DNA from: Clostridia bacterium
Lineage (GTDB): Bacteria > Bacillota > Clostridia > Oscillospirales > Acutalibacteraceae
Assembly: GCA_017434855.1 (NCBI GenBank)
Contig: JAFRUA010000031.1
Span: 86,213 to 150,212, forward strand
Length of the DNA stretch: 64,000 nt
Direction of reading: 5' to 3'
Below, in pieces: positions 51,408 to 58,596 of this stretch. A program made the translations under genes and the position numbers. Position 1 is the first letter of the stretch. The number at the start of each line of letters is the position of its first letter. Under the pieces are notes generated by a model. It was not told the DNA's origin. It ran no database searches and saw only the letters and a list, made by a program, of their open reading frames with translations.

Positions 51408-52412
51408 TCACTGCCCGATCCGGCCGCAGCGATCACACAGTTCATTTTCGCAACGGCCGCTGTTTACAAAGCATGACCGGATGTTATTGACCGTGACCTC
51501 TGCGATACTGTTCAGCGCTTCTTCGGTCAAAAACGCCTGATGCGACGTCACAATAACATTCGGCATGGAAATGAGGCGCGAAAGCAGATCGTCATTCAGA
51601 ATGTGGCCGGATCTGTCTTCAAAGAAAATGTCTGCTTCCTCCTCATACACGTCAAGACAGGCGGCGCCGATTTTCCTTGATTTGATACCGGCCAGCAGCG
51701 CCTCTGTGTCAATAAGGCCGCCGCGTGAGGTGTTGACGATCACCACGCCCTTTTTCATTCCGGCGATCGCGCCGGCATCGATCATGTGCCGGGTTTCATC
51801 GGTGAGCGGGCAGTGCAAAGAGATGATGTCGCTGCACGCAAAGAGCTTTTCAAGCGCCGTATATTCAAGGTTGTCGCCGGCGGGGTATTTGTCATAAACA
51901 AGAATCCGCATGCCAAACCCACGGCAAATATCAATAAAAATGCGGCCGATTTTCCCCGCCCCGATCACGCCGACCGTTTTGCCGTAAAAGTCAAACCCGG
52001 TCAGTCCGTTCAGGGAAAAGTTAAAATCCCTGGTGCGGTTATACGCCTTGTGAATCCGCCGCACAGAGGTCAGCAGCATCGCCATTGCGTGTTCTGCCAC
52101 GGCATGGGGAGAATAGGCCGGAACATGAACGACCCGAAGCTTGCCGAAGGCATATTTCACATCAACATTGTTGTATCCGGCGCACCGAAGCGCGATCACT
52201 TGAACGCCGTTGGCATACAGCCTGTCGATCACCGCGCGGTTGACCGCATCGTTTACAAAAACGCAGGCGACGTCGCTCCCTTTGGCCAGCGCTGCCGTGT
52301 CTTCGGTCAGCCTGGTCTCCAAAAACTTGAACGCCAGCAAAGAGCGGTCATCATATTGCGCAAACGCCGCGCGGTCATATTCTTTTGTGTCAAAAAAAGC
52401 CACCCTGATCAT
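51408..52412 (-). CDS. D-2-hydroxyacid dehydrogenase, D-lactate dehydrogenase-like
   Basis: A 334-residue NAD-dependent enzyme of the D-isomer 2-hydroxyacid dehydrogenase family. The Rossmann loop is KTVGVIGAGKIGRIFIDICR. The catalytic Arg is in VVIVNTSRGGLIDTEALL and the His in NVIVTSHQAFLTEEALNSIA. The substrate loop RCAGYNNVDVKYA and the strong likeness to LdhA-type sequences favour pyruvate to D-lactate. An unusual C-terminus carries four Cys (CFVNSGRCENELCDRCGR). RBS AGGAGGGG precedes the ATG. It is convergent with tetR and may or may not belong functionally to the neighbouring redox operon. Confidence 0.9.
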   Translation of the reverse strand: MIRVAFFDTKEYDRAAFAQYDDRSLLAFKFLETRLTEDTAALAKGSDVACVFVNDAVNRAVIDRLYANGVQVIALRCAGYNNVDVKYAFGKLRVVHVPAYSPHAVAEHAMAMLLTSVRRIHKAYNRTRDFNFSLNGLTGFDFYGKTVGVIGAGKIGRIFIDICRGFGMRILVYDKYPAGDNLEYTALEKLFACSDIISLHCPLTDETRHMIDAGAIAGMKKGVVIVNTSRGGLIDTEALLAGIKSRKIGAACLDVYEEEADIFFEDRSGHILNDDLLSRLISMPNVIVTSHQAFLTEEALNSIAEVTVNNIRSCFVNSGRCENELCDRCGRIGQ

Positions 52413-52714
52413 GGTTCCCCTCCTGAAACAATCATAGATTGCCCGCTTTTATTTTTGTTATTCGGGCGCCTCTAAAAACGCAAATCGTTTGTGCGCGATC
52501 GGGCGGCGCGCAGTTTTTCGCGGTACCAAAACAAAAATCAAAACCGCCGGTGCAATCGGCGGTTTGTTCTCCCCCTGTCAGGGCGACGGAATCATATTTT
52601 GCATTATACGCACTGCAACCCGTAAGTATCACAGCTTCGCGCATCTGATTGCCCCGGCAGAACCGGGGGGTGTTTTCCGCGTCTGAAAACGCCGGCAAAT
52701 CAACCCGGCCGGCA
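52413..52714. other. Intergenic region, no supported gene
   Basis: Between two minus-strand genes. It holds the terminator at 52541-52565 and upstream control sequence for the dehydrogenase gene. Open frames on both strands here lack ribosome sites and family features. Confidence 0.6.
52541..52565 (-). terminator. Terminator of the glycerophosphotransferase gene
   Basis: AAACCGCCG and CGGCGGTTT arms over a seven-base loop; on the minus strand followed by TGATTTTTGTTTTGG. Confidence 0.75.
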
Positions 52715-53947
52715 TCACGCGCGGTCGGGTTCCGTTTTGATCAGGCCGATGTCGTCAAGGATGCGTGCGGTCGCGTGACCGTCGCAGGCCGACATGAATT
52801 TTTCTTTGAACGCCCGCACCCGCGCAACGTCAAAATGCGTGTCCGGGTGGGTCAGGACGTCGATCAGCTCCGCCGTTGTCTGCACCACCGGGCCGGGCGC
52901 CAGCTCACGGTAGTCGTAATAAAAGCCGCGCCAGTCAAAATAGTCGTCGAGGTCGTCGGCAAGAAAGACCATCGGCCGCTCAAACAGCGAATACTCAAAC
53001 ACCAGCGAAGAGTAGTCCGAGATGCACACGTCACTGACGCACAGCAGGTCCTCGATTGTCAGACTGTCGGTCACGTCAAAGGCAAACGTGCGGCAGCTTT
53101 CCGGGACCGGCGGGCGGTGCCTGACGTGGGGGTGGTGCTTGATGAGCAGCACGCTGCCCTCCCCCACCGCGGCCTGAAGCGATGCGATGTCGAGCACCGT
53201 GGGCGCGGCGGCCTCGCGGATGTTGCCGCGGAACGTCGGGGCATATAACAGCACGCGCCTGCCCTTTGCCTGCGGCACGGCGGCCAGCAGATGTTCTTTT
53301 GCGGACCGGAGAAACATTTCGTCAAAAAAGACGTCGGTGCGGCTGACGCCGGTGGGGCGGATCACGCCGCTGCCTTCGGGGTACCCCATCGCTTCGGCAT
53401 AGGCCCACACGACCTCGGGACTGCTGACCGTGACCAGACTGTAGTGCGAGTGAAAGGGATGGTCCTTCATATAGTCCGCGTCCGCGCCGAACTTGCGGTC
53501 GGCAACGCTCAGGCCAAACTTTTTGAACGCGCCGCAGCCGTGCCAAAGCTGGATAACCGCCGTCTCTTTGCGCACCGGAACGTGCGACAGCAGGTCGGTC
53601 CCCTCGTCCAGAAAGAGCGCCCGCGCCGTTGCAAGGTCCTTAAGAAAGCGCCGGAACACCTTGCGCTGCCGCCGCGGCGGGGTGCTTGTATGAAGCAGAT
53701 AGTGGCACCGCAGCCGGAACGAACCGTCCTGCGCCAGCGCGGCATAGACCTGCCGGAAGCTGTTGGACAGCGCGGGGTGGTGAATTTCCAGAAACAGCAC
53801 CTTGTGCGGGTCGACCGGGCGTTTTGCGTACCGGCGATAGATGCGGGGGTATTGTTTGTCCTGTACCCGAAAGCGGTAGCGCTTGACAAGCTGCAAATAG
53901 AATTGATAAAAGATCGTGCGCTGCAGCAGCGCCTTCAGCCTGCCCAC
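52715..53947 (-). CDS. CDP-glycerol glycerophosphotransferase-like protein (copy 1)
   Basis: A 410-residue TagB/TagF-family enzyme (Glyphos_transf). Family features are IQLWHGCGAFKKFGLS with the proposed catalytic His, LYAPTFRG, LIKHHPHVRHRP with the second His, and VCISDYSSLVFEYSLFERPM. These enzymes transfer glycerol phosphate from CDP-glycerol to make or prime wall teichoic acid-like polymers at the inner membrane face. It has basic amphipathic residues at the N-terminus rather than membrane helices. GTG 53947 has AAAGGAGGGG in front. It is a diverged paralogue of the next gene upstream; no tagA, tagD or export gene is in the window. Confidence 0.9.
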   Translation of the reverse strand: MGRLKALLQRTIFYQFYLQLVKRYRFRVQDKQYPRIYRRYAKRPVDPHKVLFLEIHHPALSNSFRQVYAALAQDGSFRLRCHYLLHTSTPPRRQRKVFRRFLKDLATARALFLDEGTDLLSHVPVRKETAVIQLWHGCGAFKKFGLSVADRKFGADADYMKDHPFHSHYSLVTVSSPEVVWAYAEAMGYPEGSGVIRPTGVSRTDVFFDEMFLRSAKEHLLAAVPQAKGRRVLLYAPTFRGNIREAAAPTVLDIASLQAAVGEGSVLLIKHHPHVRHRPPVPESCRTFAFDVTDSLTIEDLLCVSDVCISDYSSLVFEYSLFERPMVFLADDLDDYFDWRGFYYDYRELAPGPVVQTTAELIDVLTHPDTHFDVARVRAFKEKFMSACDGHATARILDDIGLIKTEPDRA

Positions 53948-53964
53948 GGCCGCCCCTCCTTTCA

Positions 53965-53996
53965 AAAAGAAAGCCGCCGAACGCGCAGCGGCTTTT
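53965..53996 (-). terminator. Terminator between the two glycerophosphotransferase genes
   Basis: AAAGCCGCTG and CGGCGGCTTT arms; on the minus strand followed by CTTTTTG. It is only 18 bases before the downstream start, so read-through probably varies expression of the second gene. Confidence 0.65.
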
Positions 53997-54004
53997 CAAT
54001 ATGA

Positions 54005-55504
54005 TTATTGCGTGTCTTCTTCCGCGTCGGCGTCATCGGCGTCATCTGTCAAGTCGGCAGCTTCGTCGTCTTTCATCGCGTTCGGGTCGGCGTCTTCCTC
54101 CTCGTCGTCCTCTTCAGCCGGGGCGACATAATCACCGGAGTGCGGGATCATGTGATACGGCTCGTCCGGCAGCGGCGTCTTGCGCTTGTGCTCTGCCAGC
54201 GCCTCCAGTCCAAAGACGTCGTCCATGATGCGCTCGGTGGCGTGGCCGTCACAGGCAGACATGAACTTTTCGCGAAAAGCGTGGACCCGCTCGCGGTCAA
54301 AGCGCTCGTCCACATTCAGAATGAAGTCGATCACGCCGGTCGTGTTGGTCACGATGGGGCCGGGCGCCAGCTCTTCATAATCATAATAGAACCCGCGCCA
54401 GTCAAAGAACTTTTCAAGGTCGTGGGCCAGGAAGAGCATCGGCCGCTCAAACAGCGAATATTCAAACACCAGCGAGGAATAGTCCGAGATGCAGATGTCT
54501 GCCACACACAGCAGATCCTCGATCGTCATGGTGTCGGTCACGTCCTTGGCAAAGTCGCTGCAAAATTCGCGGATCTTCGGGCGCTTGCGCACCAGCGGAT
54601 GATGCTTGAACAGCAAAACGTATTTGTCGCCCAGCATGTATTTCATAAACTCCGGCTCCAGAATATTCGGCGTCGTCGCTTTTGCCACACGGCCGCGGAA
54701 GGTCGGCGCATACAAAATCACGCGCTTGCCCTTTGCCTCGGGCATCACCTCGTAAAGATGGTCAAACGCGCGGTCGATCACCTTCTGATCATAGAAAATG
54801 TCGGTCCGGCTGGACCCCAGCGCCTGCACCACGCCGCTTTCATGCGTGTACTGCATCGCCTCTTCATAGGCCCAGATGACCTCCGGGCTGCTGACGGTGA
54901 CGCGGGTATAGTTCCGGTTGAAGGGATACTTTTCCATCATCTCGCGCGAAGCGCCGAAGATGGCGTCCGCCGTGCTGAAGCCGAACCGTTTGAACGCGCC
55001 GCAGCCGTGCCAGAGCTGGGTCACCTTGGTTTCCGGCCGCATCTTGATGCAGCCGTTGACGTTGGTCGCCTCGTCAAAAAAGACATATTTTGCCGTTGCG
55101 GCGTCGCGCAGCATGGCCTTGATGTTTTCGCGGTACTGCTTGCGTGACACAAAGGTGTTGCGCAAAAAGTGACAGTGCAGGTCAAAATCATATTCCCGAT
55201 ACAGCGTGTCATACAGCACCTTGAAGCTGTTGGTCAGCGTCGGCAGACGCAGCTCCACAAACACCACCTTGTTTTCCTGCACCGGCTGACGCGCCGCCTT
55301 GTAATAGGTTCGCGGATAGACCTTCTTGAACATCCGGTATTTATACCAGGGGTCAAAGGTGCGCCGAAAGCGCTTTTTGGTGTTCCGCCTGATCTTTTTC
55401 AGCTTTTTTTTGAACCTTCTGAAATTGCGCACAAAGAACAAATAAATTGTATAGAGGAACGTCTGCTGCAGCGCCGTCTTCATCTTCAACAGGGATTCAC
55501 GCAT
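54005..55504 (-). CDS. CDP-glycerol glycerophosphotransferase-like protein (copy 2) with acidic tail
   Basis: A 499-residue TagB/TagF-family paralogue. Matching motifs are TQLWHGCGAFKRFGFSTADA, ILYAPTFRGRVA, LFKHHPLVRKRP and ICISDYSSLVFEYSLFERPM. The N-terminus is strongly basic (RNFRRFKKKLKKIRRNTKKR), fitting contact with an anionic membrane. The last 60 residues or so are almost entirely Asp, Glu and Ala (EEDDEEEDADPNAMKDDEAA), which copy 1 lacks. Tandem paralogues of this kind may act in sequence (priming and extension) or on different acceptors. GGAGGGG lies before ATG 55504. Confidence 0.9.
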   Translation of the reverse strand: MRESLLKMKTALQQTFLYTIYLFFVRNFRRFKKKLKKIRRNTKKRFRRTFDPWYKYRMFKKVYPRTYYKAARQPVQENKVVFVELRLPTLTNSFKVLYDTLYREYDFDLHCHFLRNTFVSRKQYRENIKAMLRDAATAKYVFFDEATNVNGCIKMRPETKVTQLWHGCGAFKRFGFSTADAIFGASREMMEKYPFNRNYTRVTVSSPEVIWAYEEAMQYTHESGVVQALGSSRTDIFYDQKVIDRAFDHLYEVMPEAKGKRVILYAPTFRGRVAKATTPNILEPEFMKYMLGDKYVLLFKHHPLVRKRPKIREFCSDFAKDVTDTMTIEDLLCVADICISDYSSLVFEYSLFERPMLFLAHDLEKFFDWRGFYYDYEELAPGPIVTNTTGVIDFILNVDERFDRERVHAFREKFMSACDGHATERIMDDVFGLEALAEHKRKTPLPDEPYHMIPHSGDYVAPAEEDDEEEDADPNAMKDDEAADLTDDADDADAEEDTQ

Positions 55505-55582
55505 CGCGTGCCCCTCCTTTCATCCGGTGGGATCACATCCGATATTTTCCGTCCGACTTTCTTAAAAACATCAGTTAAAAAT

Positions 55583-55610
55583 ATTTTACCTGTTTTTTGC
55601 GATTTGTCAA
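55583..55610 (-). promoter_or_regulatory. Promoter of the glycerophosphotransferase genes
   Basis: Minus-strand -35 TTGACA (55605-55610), 16-base spacer, -10 TAAAAT (55583-55588), about 75 bases before the start. Confidence 0.75.
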
Positions 55611-55650
55611 GAGCTGCGCCGGAATTGAGCACGGCGCGCACCAAAATAAT

Positions 55651-55768
55651 TCTGCCGCACACCGAAAAGGCCAACGCCGAAAACGCCGGGCCGCCCCCTT
55701 TGCAACCGGATCGCCGGGCTGCGGAGCCGGCAGCTTGCGCAGCGGAAAAACGATTCCGCCGCGGCAGA
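55651..55768 (+). other. Structured intergenic region, possible leader or small RNA
   Basis: TCTGCCGC (55651-55658) pairs with GCGGCAGA (55761-55768) and encloses smaller hairpins: GCTGC/GCAGC at 55718-55734 and GCGGAA/TTCCGC at 55742-55759. A plus-strand terminator follows. It matches no riboswitch I can name; SAM-I motifs are absent. Confidence 0.4.
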
Positions 55769-55787
55769 CTGCACCGCACATGGACCG

Positions 55788-55822
55788 GACCGGAAGGTCG
55801 TGCGCTTTCCGGTCTCTTTTTT
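55788..55822 (+). terminator. Plus-strand terminator upstream of metA
   Basis: GACCGGAA pairs with TTCCGGTC over an 11-base loop, followed by TCTTTTTT. No protein gene precedes it on the plus strand, so it would end a small RNA or act as an attenuator. Confidence 0.7.
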
Positions 55823-55839
55823 CCGAATTTCCATTTACA

Positions 55840-55867
55840 TTTACAAAAAACTGTGCTATCATATAAA
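55840..55867 (+). promoter_or_regulatory. metA promoter
   Basis: Plus-strand -35 TTTACA (55840-55845), 16-base spacer, -10 TATAAA (55862-55867), about 65 bases before the metA start. Confidence 0.6.
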
Positions 55868-55934
55868 ATAATGCAAGTGGACCGGCCGTTTCCGCCGCGG
55901 AAGGGCACGGTCCAAGTACGCGGAGGTGATTGCA

Positions 55935-56852
55935 TTGCCCATCAAAATCGATGACCGGCTGCCGGCCAAGGAACGGCTGGAACGTGAAAACATCTTTGTC
56001 ATGTCGCAGGAACGCGCGCAAAGCCAGGACATCCGTCCGCTGAAGATCGTGATCCTGAACCTGATGCCCACCAAGATCGAGACCGAGACCCAACTGCTGC
56101 GCCTGATGAGCAACACGCCGCTGCAGGTGGACGTCACGCTGCTGCAGACCGCAACGCACAAATCCAAAAACACCAACGAAGAGCACATGCTCACCTTTTA
56201 TAAAACCTTTGACGAGGTGCAAAACAACAAATACGACGGCATGATCGTCACCGGCGCACCGGTTGAAAAGCTGGCGTTTGAAGACGTCGATTACTGGGAC
56301 GAGCTGTGCAAAATCTTTGAATGGTCCAAAAAGCACGTCTATTCCACCTTCCACATCTGCTGGGGCGCCCAGGCGGCGCTATATTATCATTACGGCGTTC
56401 CGAAGCACGAGCTCAAGGAAAAGATGTTCGGCGTCTTTCAGCAAAAACCGCTGGACCTTTATCACCCGTTGCTGCGCGGGTTTGACGACGTGTTCAACGT
56501 GCCGCAGTCGCGCCACACGGAGATTCGCTTTGAAGACATCGCGCTGTGCAAGGACCTGCAGATTTTGTCTTATTCCGAGATCTCCGGCATCCATCTGATC
56601 TCGGACCTTGCGTGCCGCAAGTTTTTTGCCACGGGCCATTCCGAATACGACGCCGACACGCTGGCAAAAGAATATTTCCGAGACAAGGAAAAGGGCCTGC
56701 CCATTCAGATCCCGCAAAACTACTTTCCGGACGATGACCCGACCAAACCGCCCGTCATGACCTGGCGCAACGTCGGCACGCTGATGTTTACCAACTGGCT
56801 GAACTATTTCGTCTATCAGCGCACGCCGTATGACATCAACGACATTCAGTGA
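55935..56852 (+). CDS. metA: Homoserine O-acetyltransferase, MetA family
   Basis: A 305-residue enzyme that acylates homoserine in methionine synthesis. The start is TTG at 55935 ([10 protein letters not shown]), nine bases after GGAGGTGA. This numbering places the catalytic Cys at 142 ([18 protein letters not shown]), as in characterised members, and the His-Glu pair in [11 protein letters not shown]. Residue 111 is Glu (TGAPVE); in the MetA family Glu111 marks acetyl-CoA users and Gly111 succinyl-CoA users, so acetyltransferase activity is predicted despite the frequent annotation as succinyltransferase. Monocistronic, with a promoter upstream and a terminator at 56892-56930. Confidence 0.95.
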   Translation: MPIKIDDRLPAKERLERENIFVMSQERAQSQDIRPLKIVILNLMPTKIETETQLLRLMSNTPLQVDVTLLQTATHKSKNTNEEHMLTFYKTFDEVQNNKYDGMIVTGAPVEKLAFEDVDYWDELCKIFEWSKKHVYSTFHICWGAQAALYYHYGVPKHELKEKMFGVFQQKPLDLYHPLLRGFDDVFNVPQSRHTEIRFEDIALCKDLQILSYSEISGIHLISDLACRKFFATGHSEYDADTLAKEYFRDKEKGLPIQIPQNYFPDDDPTKPPVMTWRNVGTLMFTNWLNYFVYQRTPYDINDIQ

Positions 56853-56891
56853 CACCACGCAAACGACGGAACGGTCATACCAATGATCAAA

Positions 56892-56930
56892 AACGCTGTC
56901 CGCTTCACCCGAAGCCGGCAGCGTTTTATT
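56892..56930 (+). terminator. metA terminator
   Basis: AACGCTG and CAGCGTT with inner GCTTC/GAAGC pairing, followed by TTATT. Confidence 0.8.
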
Positions 56931-56948
56931 ATGCACCGCGCACAAAAA

Positions 56949-56979
56949 TGCCACGGTCAACCGTGGGAAGACCGTGGCA
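56949..56979 (-). terminator. Terminator of the secreted-protein gene
   Basis: TGCCACGGTC and GACCGTGGCA form a perfect 10-bp stem; on the minus strand followed by TTTTTGTG. Confidence 0.85.
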
Positions 56980-57002
56980 ATGGATTGTGGTTTCAGCGTT
57001 TC

Positions 57003-58430
57003 TTATTTGCCGAAGGAGAACAGGCTTCTGAAGAACTCGGCGATCGCAGCGAAGAAGCTGGCGAAGATGCCGCCGCTCTTCTTGCCGGAGGAGCTGCTGG
57101 AGCTGCCGGAATCGCTGGCCGTGCTGAGCTTCACTTCGTAGCCTTCACCGAAGGTCACGATGACCTTGACATAGGTGCCGACGACAGAATCAAAGATGGA
57201 ATAGAATGCGCCGTCATCTGTGATCTTGGCGGATTCTTTGCCGTTCTTCAAAACCGCAACAGCATAACCGTCGGCATTGTAAATGGTCGCGTTCTTCTTC
57301 ACTTCTGCGATGACCTGAACATCATAGACCGTGTAGTCCGCATCGGCAAGGATGATGTCCTTGTAGACGCCGAGCTTCGCAACTGCGAGCGCACCGCGCT
57401 TGGACATTTCGGCCGCATCATCTTTCTTGAAAATCTTTCCATAGATGCTGTCAGCAGTCACTTTGCCAAGGTTGGACAGCGCCTTTTCGCCGGACTCGCG
57501 CAGAGAAATCATTGCAACCTTCGCAAAGTCGGCCGCAAGCACGTCCGTATTACCGATCTCAGCGGTAATGTACGGAACGATGATGTCTTCGATATAAGTG
57601 ACCGCAGCAAGCGCAGCCTTATAGGTCGCAATGTCAGTGGAGTTGAACAGCTTGTCGCCGATGCTGCCGACCAGACCGTAGGCGGTCTTGATGGCGGCGG
57701 TGACGGTGTTGGTGTTCATCGCAAGGTCGATCGCGATCAGCGCGCCTTCCTGGCCGGCGTCGTCAGCGATCTGCTTCATGAGCAGCTGGTTGGCCTCGTC
57801 AAGGTCCATCGTGATGTACTCTTTCAGCTCGATCGCGGCATTGGCGACGTTTTCGTCCGCAACATGCTCGGCGATGTAGTCAAGCAGACCGCCGTAGTAG
57901 CTGCTGGCTGCCTGGCAGGACAGGATGATCGCATAACCTTCCGCATACTTTTCGTACTCGTCGTTTGCAAAGTTCATGACCTTGATCGTGTTGTTGAGCA
58001 CGGTGAGAGAGGTTGCCCACTCAGAAGAGGTCACGAAATCCAGCTTTCCGGTCAGGTCGTTGACTTTTTCAACCAGGCCGGCGGCCGTGGACGCGCCCTT
58101 CAGAACGGAGAGAACCTTTTCATAGGTCTCGTTGTTCAGATCGGCTTCGATCTTGTCGATGAGCGCAAGCAGGACCGTCTTGGCGGCTTTCGCTTCATAG
58201 GTGTCGCCCTTGATCTGGCTGCCCCAGTCCTCTGCATGGAACACGGCGTTGACGATCAGGCCGGTTTTGAAGTACTCTTTTTCGTGTGTGTAGCTGATGT
58301 GTTCGTAGTTGCCGTTCGTGAGGATTTCCGTCATGATCTTGTCGTTGTTCGCGACCTTCGCAAACGAGGCAAACGGCAGGACGGTGAGCAGCATAAGAGC
58401 CGCCAGCAGGATTGCGCATACTTTCTTCAT
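57003..58430 (-). CDS. Secreted alpha-helical protein of unknown function with hydrophobic tail
   Basis: A 475-residue protein with a clear signal peptide (MKKVCAILLAALMLLTVLPF, cleavage near ASFA about 24). The body (about 25-370) seems mainly helical and has no domain I recognise; about 370-430 looks like a small beta domain (VYDVQVIAEVKKNATIYNAD). A Ser-rich linker (GSSSSSSGKK, about 441-452) leads to a final aromatic amphipathic segment GGIFASFFAAIAEFFRSLFS. There is no LPXTG or charged stop-transfer tail. A similar short hydrophobic end occurs in the LRR protein at 4861-5448. It has its own promoter and terminator. ATG 58430 is chosen for the signal peptide and GGAG upstream. Confidence 0.8.
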   Translation of the reverse strand: MKKVCAILLAALMLLTVLPFASFAKVANNDKIMTEILTNGNYEHISYTHEKEYFKTGLIVNAVFHAEDWGSQIKGDTYEAKAAKTVLLALIDKIEADLNNETYEKVLSVLKGASTAAGLVEKVNDLTGKLDFVTSSEWATSLTVLNNTIKVMNFANDEYEKYAEGYAIILSCQAASSYYGGLLDYIAEHVADENVANAAIELKEYITMDLDEANQLLMKQIADDAGQEGALIAIDLAMNTNTVTAAIKTAYGLVGSIGDKLFNSTDIATYKAALAAVTYIEDIIVPYITAEIGNTDVLAADFAKVAMISLRESGEKALSNLGKVTADSIYGKIFKKDDAAEMSKRGALAVAKLGVYKDIILADADYTVYDVQVIAEVKKNATIYNADGYAVAVLKNGKESAKITDDGAFYSIFDSVVGTYVKVIVTFGEGYEVKLSTASDSGSSSSSSGKKSGGIFASFFAAIAEFFRSLFSFGK

Positions 58431-58482
58431 GTTTTTCGCTCCGTTTCTTCGATAGTATTTTGTCACATACTTTGACGTTATT

Positions 58483-58511
58483 ATTATATTCGTATTTTGT
58501 TCAAAAATCAA
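58483..58511 (-). promoter_or_regulatory. Promoter of the secreted-protein gene
   Basis: Minus-strand -35 TTGATT (58506-58511), 17-base spacer, -10 TATAAT (58483-58488), about 50 bases before the start. Confidence 0.8.
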
Positions 58512-58524
58512 TTGCTTTTTTGCA

Positions 58525-58556
58525 GAAAAAAGAATTTCGGCAAATTGCATAATTCC
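58525..58556 (-). terminator. Possible terminator of the M16C protease gene
   Basis: GAATT and AATTC arms with a long loop, followed on the minus strand by TTTTTT. The stem is short. Confidence 0.4.
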
Positions 58557-58596
58557 GGACCGATTCTTTTTCTGTTGCTTGTTATCCGCGACAAGC

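Noticed and set aside
52432..52698. 88-codon minus-strand frame
   Set aside because: Overlaps the terminator hairpin at 52541-52565 and lacks a ribosome site.
55611..55790. SAM riboswitch upstream of metA
   Set aside because: No SAM-I or SAM-II consensus elements are recognisable, although the region is structured.
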